Shown: piece by piece, positions 6,915 to 12,408 of the stretch
Numbering within the stretch: position 1 is the stretch's first letter
How the letters are laid out: the number at the start of each line of letters is the position of its first letter
Source: DAOUMU01 sp034409055
GTDB lineage: Bacteria; Chloroflexota; Anaerolineae; 4572-78; J111
Length of the DNA stretch: 13,864 bases
Assembly: GCA_034409055.1 (NCBI GenBank)
Contig: DAOUMU010000420.1
Location: forward strand, 1 to 13,864
Direction of reading: 5' to 3'
Notes under the pieces: generated by a model
Told to the model about the DNA's origin: nothing
Seen by the model: the letters and a program-made list of their open reading frames with translations, nothing else
Database searches by the model: none
Made by a program: the position numbers and the translations under genes

Positions 6915-9044
6915 TTATTCTGTCTGAGCAAGGTTATACTCGTAGCTGGCAGGCAGAGTAGTCACAGGAGTCAAGCCGCTGACAATGAGGATGGCCTGGT
7001 CAACAGTCGCCCCCAACCCTTCAATGGTTAGCGTGCCCCTATTGGTTGGGTCGAGGACTATTGGTTTCACCTCGATTTCATCGCCGATTTCTAGCACCTG
7101 GACTAAAAATTTTTGGGGTAAAATATTATCCATCTGGACAAAACCTTCGGCCTGCCAGCCGTTGAGGCCGCTTTCGACATCATCATAGAAATCTATTTCG
7201 GGAATGCTGATGTCGTCGATCGTCCAACCGGGACGGTTTACCGCATCGTCGGTAACATACTCAAAGCGAATCAGGACCTCCTGGCCGGTGTAGGCGGAAA
7301 GATCAATCCTTTCCTCAAGCCAGGTTGGTGCCTCCTCCCCTGAGAGACCGGTGTAACCCGGCCCGTAAGCGTTGCCGCTGGGATTATCGGTGGCAGTGTG
7401 GGGCGTTGCCAGAATCGTCCAGGTGTGACCGTCATCGGTTGAGATTTCAACGTAGCCGTAATCCCAATCCGCTTCGATATCATACCAGGTCCAATAGTTA
7501 AGGGTGGCCGTGTCAACGTCACGTAAATCAAAGGCCCGGGTCAGGTGAGTGTTGCTGTCGTCACCACGATGGCTGTACCATTGATAATCGCCGCTGTGGG
7601 CTTCATTATCAACGACTTTGATCTGGGTAGAGCCGGTAAATTGGATGGTTACATCGCCGTGACCAGTTAGCTCAATATAGTCGCTACCGTATTGGTAAAC
7701 GGTGGCTCGTTTGTTTTGGGGGTAGGTACTATAGCGCTCGGCGAGGGCCATAGGATTGGATGAAAGGTTGCTATAGCCCCACAAACCCGTACCCGCATTC
7801 GAGTCTTGTACATAGTTCGCCACCAGAAAGTCGGTGAAAATGTCATTAAAACGTTCGGTAAAACCATGTTCAGCCAGCACGGTATTGAAACCAGCTAAAC
7901 CGTTTTGGGGATTGGCGACCACCGCCTGGGTAATCTCTTCGCCATAGCGTTGGAGAAAGTAGGCCATAAAAAGAAAGCTGACCCCATAATCTGCAATGGC
8001 TGCGTTGGGGCTATCGGCCCAACTGGTTAGTTGGGTATCGGGAGCACTGGAGAAGGCCCCAATAAAATTACTGGTACCATAACCGTTGATAAAGGTAGCC
8101 AATTCGCTCAGGCCCTCGTTAACCCAGGTATCCTCATTACGATCCTGGTACCAGTGGATCATATGCTGAAACTCGTGGGCCAACACGCCATCAAAATAAT
8201 CGTTGCCCGGGGAAATGGCTTTGAGGTTGATAAAGAACATCTCCCGTTCGTTGCTATAGGTTTCAACCAGTCTGGCATATTCATTAGAGGCGGAGAAATA
8301 ACCGGCTACGCCTGGCACGTCGCCCATAAAAATGTGGATGTGGATGTCAGCATCAATACCTGGTGACCACTCGCTGCCAAAAAAAGCACGATTATTAGGA
8401 TAGGTGTTGTTTTCAAACCGTTCGGCGGAACGCTTTAGAGCCTCTTCGTTAATATCAAAGCCATCTTGCACCCACCAATAGGAATGGTCGGTGATGTACT
8501 TTAAAGAAGCAGTTACCTGAAATTGACGGGGGGGTATTCTTTGATTGTCTGTTACCCAGAAGGTATCGGTATCACCCAATTGAAAATCAGGGGGTGTTTC
8601 CTGGACAACTTCTGGCAGATCTTGTCCTTTATGTTTCAGGCGCATGGCCAGCAGGCGCTGATCGCGCTCGGGTAAAATTGTCTGGAGAAGCAGTTGTTCT
8701 GTGGAAAGTTGCAGGGGACTGGCCTCTCTCCCTTCACCGCTTTCCTCTTTGGCTGGCTCCTCACCGCTTTTTTCTTTGACTGGCTCTGTTTCTTCTTCGG
8801 GTGCAGGTTCGGTTGTTGGTGGGGGCGTAGGGGGGATCGGGGAGGAAACCGGGGTACGGATGATACGAGGCTTGAGAGTGGGTGTAACCGTCGGTTGAGG
8901 TTGATTGATTGAACTGAGTGGCTCGGGCTTATTAAAAATTTGGCTGACTTGCCAGGTACCGATAACGATAATAGCCACCAGGCCACAGACCAAGATCAGG
9001 GCCAAGCCAATCCACAGAACAGGTGTGATTGATTTATGGGTCAA
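6915..9044 (-). CDS. Membrane-anchored HExxH zinc metalloprotease with jelly-roll-like C-terminal region
   Basis: A 709-residue exported protease. One N-terminal hydrophobic segment (about 9-31) acts as a signal or signal anchor; the cysteine within it lacks a good lipobox. A Pro/Thr/Glu-rich linker follows (about 40-112). The catalytic region has H290-E291-F-Q-H294 with Glu310 in VNEGLSE as the probable third zinc ligand. This is gluzincin-like and closest in my reading to the M30 hyicolysin or immune-inhibitor-A-like proteases. The C-terminal half contains a segment (about 460-640) ending in LIRFEYVTDD and GWTIDDISIPE, typical of the jelly-roll domain following such proteases. The start is TTG at 9044, supported by GGAG 8 bases upstream; no ATG fits. 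It lies 49 bases after the SH3b lipoprotein gene and 48 before the YfhO-like gene, suggesting an operon. The substrate is unknown. Confidence 0.85.
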   Translation of the reverse strand: MTHKSITPVLWIGLALILVCGLVAIIVIGTWQVSQIFNKPEPLSSINQPQPTVTPTLKPRIIRTPVSSPIPPTPPPTTEPAPEEETEPVKEKSGEEPAKEESGEGREASPLQLSTEQLLLQTILPERDQRLLAMRLKHKGQDLPEVVQETPPDFQLGDTDTFWVTDNQRIPPRQFQVTASLKYITDHSYWWVQDGFDINEEALKRSAERFENNTYPNNRAFFGSEWSPGIDADIHIHIFMGDVPGVAGYFSASNEYARLVETYSNEREMFFINLKAISPGNDYFDGVLAHEFQHMIHWYQDRNEDTWVNEGLSELATFINGYGTSNFIGAFSSAPDTQLTSWADSPNAAIADYGVSFLFMAYFLQRYGEEITQAVVANPQNGLAGFNTVLAEHGFTERFNDIFTDFLVANYVQDSNAGTGLWGYSNLSSNPMALAERYSTYPQNKRATVYQYGSDYIELTGHGDVTIQFTGSTQIKVVDNEAHSGDYQWYSHRGDDSNTHLTRAFDLRDVDTATLNYWTWYDIEADWDYGYVEISTDDGHTWTILATPHTATDNPSGNAYGPGYTGLSGEEAPTWLEERIDLSAYTGQEVLIRFEYVTDDAVNRPGWTIDDISIPEIDFYDDVESGLNGWQAEGFVQMDNILPQKFLVQVLEIGDEIEVKPIVLDPTNRGTLTIEGLGATVDQAILIVSGLTPVTTLPASYEYNLAQTE

Positions 9045-9052
9045 AAATGTGT

Positions 9053-9056
9053 CTCC
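9053..9056 (-). promoter_or_regulatory. Ribosome binding site supporting a TTG start
   Basis: GGAG on the minus strand lies 8 bases before the TTG at 9044, which supports that non-ATG start for the metalloprotease gene. Confidence 0.6.
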
Positions 9057-9093
9057 AGGATGAGATAAAGTTTATAGATTCTGGTCGTAAGCG

Positions 9094-10173
9094 TTAACGA
9101 CGGAAAGACTGGGTATAAAGCCCTTTGTCGCAGTCCCAGTGGCAGACCCAATCAGCATTGATAATGGTTTCGTCGGGATAAATGACCTCTACCGGGATCT
9201 CTTCAGAAAGAATGGTGTATTGTTTACACTGAGCATCAAAACCGGCCGTAAAATTTGGACAATCATAACTGGCGACCGCCAGGGTCCACCAACCAATGCC
9301 ATCCTTTAAGTCAGGAATGACCACGTCCCATTCCCCGTCCCCTTTATCTGGATAATGATGACTGGCCCCGGTGGGATGAGCAAGCACACTCCAAGAACCA
9401 TTATTCACCAACACACTAAAGCCATTGACCAGGTTCCCGCTCTCATCTCTGATCCGGCCTTTGAAGTGGACAATAGCGGCATTGTGAGAGGCATGCCAGC
9501 CCGTAGGAGTAAATTGGTATTTGGGCGGTTCTGGAGCGGGTGGGGGGGCTTCTTCCTGGGGTGGTGGTTCAGCGGCTACCGGTTCTGGTGGAGCCACCTG
9601 CACCACTGGCACGATTTCGGGATTACCATTCACTTGCACCAGGGGGGCATAAATCCATCCGGTGCCGTCGGCGGTCAGCGGATATTCTACCTGCAGCCAG
9701 GAGCTATCGGCATTACGGCCCACCACGTTGGATGACTCCCCGGCCGGACCCGGCCCGGCTATGGTATAGTTCGTGCCAGGGCCGGTGCGCACATTCATAT
9801 TTTGCAAGATGGTTACGGTGACTGTGTCGGAGGTAGGGGGTGGGGTAGCTGTTGGTTCGGAAGTGGGGGTGGATGGGGGTTCAGTCGGTTCAGGCTCCGT
9901 GACCTCAGCCGAAGGTTGCACTTCAACCTCAGTCGGGGGCGGCTCTTGTGGCTGGTCTGCTTCTGATTGGGGGGTGCTCAAAAGATCTTCGACAAAGCTT
10001 GACCCAGCCGGGGTAGGGGTAAAGGTAGGCATTGGTGTACGGGTTGGCGTAGGCTCTTGACTGGATCTTAGATTAGCCACTACACCAGATAAACCGCAGC
10101 CTATCGAAGTAAGGGCCAATATAATCGGCAGCGTAAAAATCCATATGATTGTATTTTGTTTATTGCTTATCAT
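9094..10173 (-). CDS. Surface lipoprotein with Thr/Pro linkers, SH3b domain and C-terminal beta domain
   Basis: A 359-residue predicted lipoprotein. The signal peptide (about 1-25) ends in SIGC, with Cys26 as the likely lipidated residue; the -3 position is serine rather than the usual Leu, so the lipobox is imperfect. A Thr/Pro/Glu linker (about 40-115) leads to a bacterial SH3 domain (about 116-185) with the hallmark MNVRTGPGTNY and a later WLQVEY and GWIYAPLV; such domains commonly bind cell-wall material. A second Pro/Glu-rich linker precedes a C-terminal beta domain (about 221-359) with GRIRDESGNLVNGFSVLV. This last domain is distantly similar to those of the two lipoproteins upstream. 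The start at 10173 is fixed by AGGAG 7 bases ahead; a longer frame runs to 10296 but only translates repeat DNA. Four cysteines near the C-terminus may form disulfides. Confidence 0.82.
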   Translation of the reverse strand: MISNKQNTIIWIFTLPIILALTSIGCGLSGVVANLRSSQEPTPTRTPMPTFTPTPAGSSFVEDLLSTPQSEADQPQEPPPTEVEVQPSAEVTEPEPTEPPSTPTSEPTATPPPTSDTVTVTILQNMNVRTGPGTNYTIAGPGPAGESSNVVGRNADSSWLQVEYPLTADGTGWIYAPLVQVNGNPEIVPVVQVAPPEPVAAEPPPQEEAPPPAPEPPKYQFTPTGWHASHNAAIVHFKGRIRDESGNLVNGFSVLVNNGSWSVLAHPTGASHHYPDKGDGEWDVVIPDLKDGIGWWTLAVASYDCPNFTAGFDAQCKQYTILSEEIPVEVIYPDETIINADWVCHWDCDKGLYTQSFRR

Positions 10174-10180
10174 TGTCAAT

Positions 10181-10185
10181 CTCCT
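10181..10185 (-). promoter_or_regulatory. Ribosome binding site of the SH3b lipoprotein gene
   Basis: AGGAG on the minus strand, 7 bases before the ATG at 10173. It decides this start over the upstream in-frame ATG at 10296. Confidence 0.8.
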
Positions 10186-10214
10186 GAGCCATTTTACACA
10201 CAATAACCTTGGGC

Positions 10215-10317
10215 ATGTCATTTCGAGGAACGAAGTGACGAGAAATCCCCAAGAACGTGTCTTAAAATCAACCTGTTTGAGGATTTCTTTTTCCACTACG
10301 CTCCATTCGAAATGATA
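10215..10317. repeat. Dispersed hairpin repeat, copy 1 (older, MITE-like)
   Basis: An imperfect inverted repeat. The left arm begins ATGTCATTTCGAGGAACGAA and the right arm, read on the minus strand, begins ATCATTTCGAATGGAGCG; both run inward to GAAATCC. The core matches copy 2 (12158-12299), which carries TCATTCCGAGGAGCGCAG. The arms are more degraded than in copy 2 and I cannot define terminal repeats beyond them. A 7-bp match (CATTTTA at 10190-10196 and 10329-10335) could be an old target duplication, but this is weak. The repeat lies in the leader of the SH3b lipoprotein gene, between its candidate promoter and start codon. Confidence 0.7.
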
Positions 10318-10350
10318 TAAGGCGACTGCATTTTATTTCGGATAAACTTT

Positions 10351-10378
10351 AGTATAAAGAAATGGGATTAATTTTCAA
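10351..10378 (-). promoter_or_regulatory. Candidate sigma-70 promoter of the SH3b lipoprotein gene
   Basis: TTGAAA (minus strand, 10373-10378), a 16-base spacer and TATACT (10351-10356). Transcription would start near 10344 and run through hairpin copy 1 before reaching the ATG at 10173, a leader of about 170 bases. The -35 hexamer begins only 4 bases downstream of the preceding gene's stop codon. This promoter could also drive the metalloprotease and YfhO-like genes. Confidence 0.55.
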
Positions 10379-10382
10379 ATTA

Positions 10383-11138
10383 CTATTCTAATTTAAAAAA
10401 GTCGAAATGAACGTACTGCATCGGGTCGGCACTTAAAGTCAGTTCAGTCTCTGGTGAAACCTGCACTCCCCCCTCGACCAGAACGATCGTATACGTGCCA
10501 GGAGTATAAGGTCGAAATTCTAACTTGGTATTCATATTATGGTTATCACTGGTGCCCTTTACGGTGCTGTCGCCAAAGCCCGGACCGGACACCTCGCTTA
10601 AGTAAGTATTACCGTCCGGAGCGATGGCTTTTATTTGATAGCCGGAAAGCGTCTTATATTTTCCGGGACCATAATCTGCCCTGATCCAACCGGTGATGCG
10701 CGTTTCACCGGGCGAACCGGTACCATGCTGATAGTAGACAACATTAAAAGGATAGGCCGGCGTAGGGGTGGTCGCAGGTTCCTCAGGGGCGGGGGTTGCG
10801 GTGGGCTCTGCCGGTTCTTCTGGTGGAGCTTGTTCCGCCGGTGGGGGGGAAGAGGCTGTTTCGGCCGGGGTTTCGGTAGGTGTCGGGCTGGGTGTTTCTG
10901 TCGGCGTGGCTGTTTCTGTCGGCGTGGGGCTGGGGGTGAACGTGGCCGTCCAGGGTGGGGTAAAAGTAAAGGTGGGTTTGGGCGTTTTATAAGGGGTCGG
11001 GGTTGGAGTTGGAGCCTGAACCACCAACGCCCCTACTGAACAGCCCAAACTCAGGATCAGGCTGATGAGCACAAAGATGATCAAAGGAGAAGTGACAGGA
11101 TCTGTTTGTTGTAACCGATTTTTTTCTGATGTATACAT
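10383..11138 (-). CDS. Thr/Pro-linker surface lipoprotein
   Basis: A 251-residue predicted lipoprotein. A hydrophobic signal segment (about 18-32) ends in LSLGC, a good lipobox with Cys33 as the lipidated residue. A long linker of Thr-Pro and Glu-Pro units (about 43-128) follows, then a compact C-terminal beta-rich domain (129-251) starting YPFNVVYY and ending SADPMQYVHFDFFKLE. That domain has the same ending pattern as the neighbouring lipoprotein at 11229-12002 (SADP-Q-V-DFF), so the two are paralogues; the function of the domain is unknown to me. The start at 11138 is the only ATG available, but no strong ribosome binding site precedes it. A strong hairpin lies 18 bases upstream of the start, in the leader. 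Part of the linker is encoded by an 18-base tandem repeat. Confidence 0.8.
   Translation of the reverse strand: MYTSEKNRLQQTDPVTSPLIIFVLISLILSLGCSVGALVVQAPTPTPTPYKTPKPTFTFTPPWTATFTPSPTPTETATPTETPSPTPTETPAETASSPPPAEQAPPEEPAEPTATPAPEEPATTPTPAYPFNVVYYQHGTGSPGETRITGWIRADYGPGKYKTLSGYQIKAIAPDGNTYLSEVSGPGFGDSTVKGTSDNHNMNTKLEFRPYTPGTYTIVLVEGGVQVSPETELTLSADPMQYVHFDFFKLE
10893..10927 (-). repeat. 18-bp tandem repeat coding Thr-Pro linker
   Basis: A 17-base identical unit (TGTTTCTGTCGGCGTGG on the plus strand) occurs at 10893-10909 and again at 10911-10927, a period of 18 bases or six codons. It encodes consecutive TET-P units of the linker and suggests growth of the linker by in-frame slippage or unequal exchange. 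Confidence 0.75.
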
Positions 11139-11156
11139 ATGGCAATTAAGTAAGGC

Positions 11157-11197
11157 CGCCCCAACAGTAAGCGTGTTGGGGCGTAGTTGTTTTTTTA
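11157..11197 (+). terminator. Hairpin with T-tract, terminator-like on the plus strand
   Basis: A perfect 10-bp stem (CGCCCCAACA at 11157-11166, TGTTGGGGCG at 11174-11183) with a 7-base loop, followed after 6 bases by eight T residues (11190-11197). It has intrinsic-terminator shape only in the plus direction, yet no plus-strand gene ends here. On the minus strand the same hairpin forms 18 bases before the start of the lipoprotein gene at 11138, where no T-tract follows it. Confidence 0.6.
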
Positions 11198-11228
11198 CAA
11201 AATCCAGATTTGTTTTAGGAGTTACGCA

Positions 11229-12002
11229 TTACTTTTTCTGAAGAATGAAAAAGTCCCAAACCCACTGCTGTGGATCAGCAGAGTAAGATAAGGGTATAGT
11301 CTCTGAAAGTTGGTTACCACTCCCATCGGCCAGATAAACATTCCAGGTGCCGTCCTCGTATGGTCCTGGTTCAAATTTGAGATTGCCCTGTTTGACGTAA
11401 CTACAATTCAGGCAATTAGCAGTGCTCCAATTCCAGTCGCTAGGGAGACTTTCTGCGTGCTTGCCAGAGGGCACATGGTTTCCAACCATTTTCAAATCAC
11501 CAATGGGCACGTTATTGGCATCAAGTGCGGCCACATAAATGGTGATGGTATGATGCGTTGTTTTTTGGAATTCTCTGTTCCCCTGTTCTGCGATCTTAAA
11601 CAGGTAGTCCGGTGTCGGGGTGGGGGCAGGCGTAAACGTCTCTGTTGGGAGAGGCGGAGGGTTGGTATTGGTAGGAACCGGGGTATCGGTTGGCGCAGGG
11701 GTATAAGTTGACGTAGGCGTATCGGTCGGAACAGGGGTGAGCGTTTCGGTGGGGATCGGCGTAATCGTCGGAGTCGGCGTGTCTGTGGGTGTAGCCGTAT
11801 AGTCTGGCGTAGGCGTGAAAGTGGGGCGAGGTGTTGGCAATCGACGGCGGGTAGCCTCTACTTCACTGGAGTCTGAACTCAACCGGGCCAGGGTTTTGCT
11901 GGATTTAACTCTATCGATGATTGGTTGAGCCAGGCCACAGCTTAGCGAGAAAAAGGCAAGCAAAATTAACGCCGCCAACCGGTGACGTGAGTTTCCCATC
12001 AT
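11229..12002 (-). CDS. Thr/Pro-linker surface lipoprotein, paralogue of the next gene
   Basis: A 257-residue predicted lipoprotein. The signal peptide (about 5-21) ends in SLSC with Cys22 as the likely lipid site. A basic and Ser-rich stretch follows, then a Thr-Pro linker (about 56-131) and a beta-rich C-terminal domain (133-257) starting YLFKIAEQ and ending SADPQQWVWDFFILQKK. This ending and the preceding pattern (K-x-E/F-P-Y...GTW/Y...V-L-x-G...SE) match the adjacent lipoprotein. The frame stays open up to 12122, but that extra N-terminal stretch translates hairpin-rich intergenic DNA, so I start at the ATG pair 12002/11999, just before the signal peptide. The ribosome binding site is weak (AAGGA about 13 bases upstream), leaving the exact start uncertain. 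Two cysteines (CLNC) occur in the domain. It is the first gene of the surface block. Confidence 0.78.
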   Translation of the reverse strand: MMGNSRHRLAALILLAFFSLSCGLAQPIIDRVKSSKTLARLSSDSSEVEATRRRLPTPRPTFTPTPDYTATPTDTPTPTITPIPTETLTPVPTDTPTSTYTPAPTDTPVPTNTNPPPLPTETFTPAPTPTPDYLFKIAEQGNREFQKTTHHTITIYVAALDANNVPIGDLKMVGNHVPSGKHAESLPSDWNWSTANCLNCSYVKQGNLKFEPGPYEDGTWNVYLADGSGNQLSETIPLSYSADPQQWVWDFFILQKK

Positions 12003-12098
12003 ATGCTTAAAACATTCCTTCCTTCGTAATACGAGCAAGTTAGCAGCTTGCCCAACATAACTTGATATAATTAGGAATTTTCTTTTTCGCAGGCCCCA

Positions 12099-12129
12099 CA
12101 TCCCCATGCGAGGGCCGGGCATAGGGATG
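12099..12129. repeat. Stem-loop in the lipoprotein leader
   Basis: CATCCCCATGC (12099-12109) and GCATAGGGATG (12119-12129) pair over 11 bases with one mismatch around a 9-base loop. No T-tract follows on either strand. It may be a further repeat fragment or an mRNA structure in the leader of the lipoprotein gene. Confidence 0.5.
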
Positions 12130-12149
12130 CCCTCTCTACGAAAGAGATA

Positions 12150-12307
12150 AATTTACGGTAACTGCCTACCCTCATGTCATTCCGAGGAGCGCAGCGACGA
12201 GGAATCTCCGGAACTTTCGCCCAAAAGCGGTCTACTTTACAAGACCTTGGGGATTCTTCACTCGCTGCGCTCGTTCAGAATGACATAGTAGGTAGTTACA
12301 ATTTACG
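12150..12307. mobile_element. MITE with 8-bp target duplication, hairpin repeat copy 2
   Basis: A 142-base non-coding element (12158-12299) with imperfect terminal inverted repeats. The left end reads GTAACTGCCTACC and the right end, on the minus strand, GTAACTACCTAC. Further in, both arms share ATGTCATTC and then GAGCGCAGCGA. The element is flanked exactly by AATTTACG at 12150-12157 and 12300-12307, an 8-bp direct repeat expected from target duplication. It encodes no transposase and would need one in trans. Ends starting GTAA with 8-bp duplications are, as I recall, a trait of the IS66 family, so an IS66-type transposase is a reasonable guess. Its core is shared with copy 1 at 10215-10317. 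Confidence 0.8.
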
Positions 12308-12313
12308 AACTAT

Positions 12314-12341
12314 ATTATAGCATGTTGGGAAAAGCTGGCAA
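12314..12341 (-). promoter_or_regulatory. Candidate sigma-70 promoter for the lipoprotein block
   Basis: TTGCCA (minus strand, 12336-12341), a 16-base spacer and TATAAT (12314-12319). The predicted start point is close to 12307, which is the outer edge of the MITE's direct repeat. The MITE would therefore be transcribed as the first part of a leader of about 300 bases ending at the ATG at 12002. Without the insertion that leader would be about 150 bases shorter. Confidence 0.6.
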
Positions 12342-12359
12342 AAGATAGGGTTGGTGCAT

Positions 12360-12391
12360 TGGAGACACTTGCGCAGGCGCAAGTGTCTCCA
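12360..12391. repeat. 32-bp palindrome downstream of the RecA-like gene
   Basis: Two perfect 15-base arms (TGGAGACACTTGCGC at 12360-12374 and its complement at 12377-12391) around AG. It lies 17 bases past the stop codon of the RecA-like gene. It could form a very stable hairpin but has no T-tract on either strand, so it may be a transcript-stabilising or Rho-linked 3' end, or another dispersed repeat. Confidence 0.65.
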
Positions 12392-12408
12392 CTTTCCTGC
12401 GGTTTGAA

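Larger units (their letters stand above)
12003..12408. other. 406-base intergenic region with hairpins, MITE and promoter
   Basis: No gene fits here. From the lipoprotein side it contains a stem-loop (12099-12129), a MITE with its direct repeats (12150-12307), a minus-strand promoter (12314-12341) and a long perfect palindrome (12360-12391) just after the RecA-like gene. Most of the region is therefore repeat or regulatory DNA. Confidence 0.8.

Noticed and set aside
9773..10060. Val/Gly-rich plus-strand frames opposite the lipoprotein linkers (also near 8701-8898 and 10768-10992)
   Set aside because: They are the complement of Thr/Pro-coding repeats; the minus-strand frames carry signal peptides and domains, and these do not.
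10174..10296. N-terminal extension of the SH3b lipoprotein to ATG 10296
   Set aside because: The extra residues translate hairpin repeat copy 1 and would bury the signal peptide; AGGAG at 10181-10185 supports ATG 10173.
10190..10335. CATTTTA direct repeat as target duplication of hairpin copy 1
   Set aside because: A 7-bp AT-rich match not abutting clear terminal inverted repeats; chance is a sufficient explanation.
10893..11830. Possible CRISPR-like periodicity in the linker-coding regions
   Set aside because: The short periodic units are in-frame Thr-Pro codons within coding sequence, with no constant repeats and unique spacers.
12003..12122. N-terminal extension of the first lipoprotein to ATG 12122
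   Set aside because: It translates stem-loop intergenic DNA and would place the signal peptide about 40 residues inside the protein.
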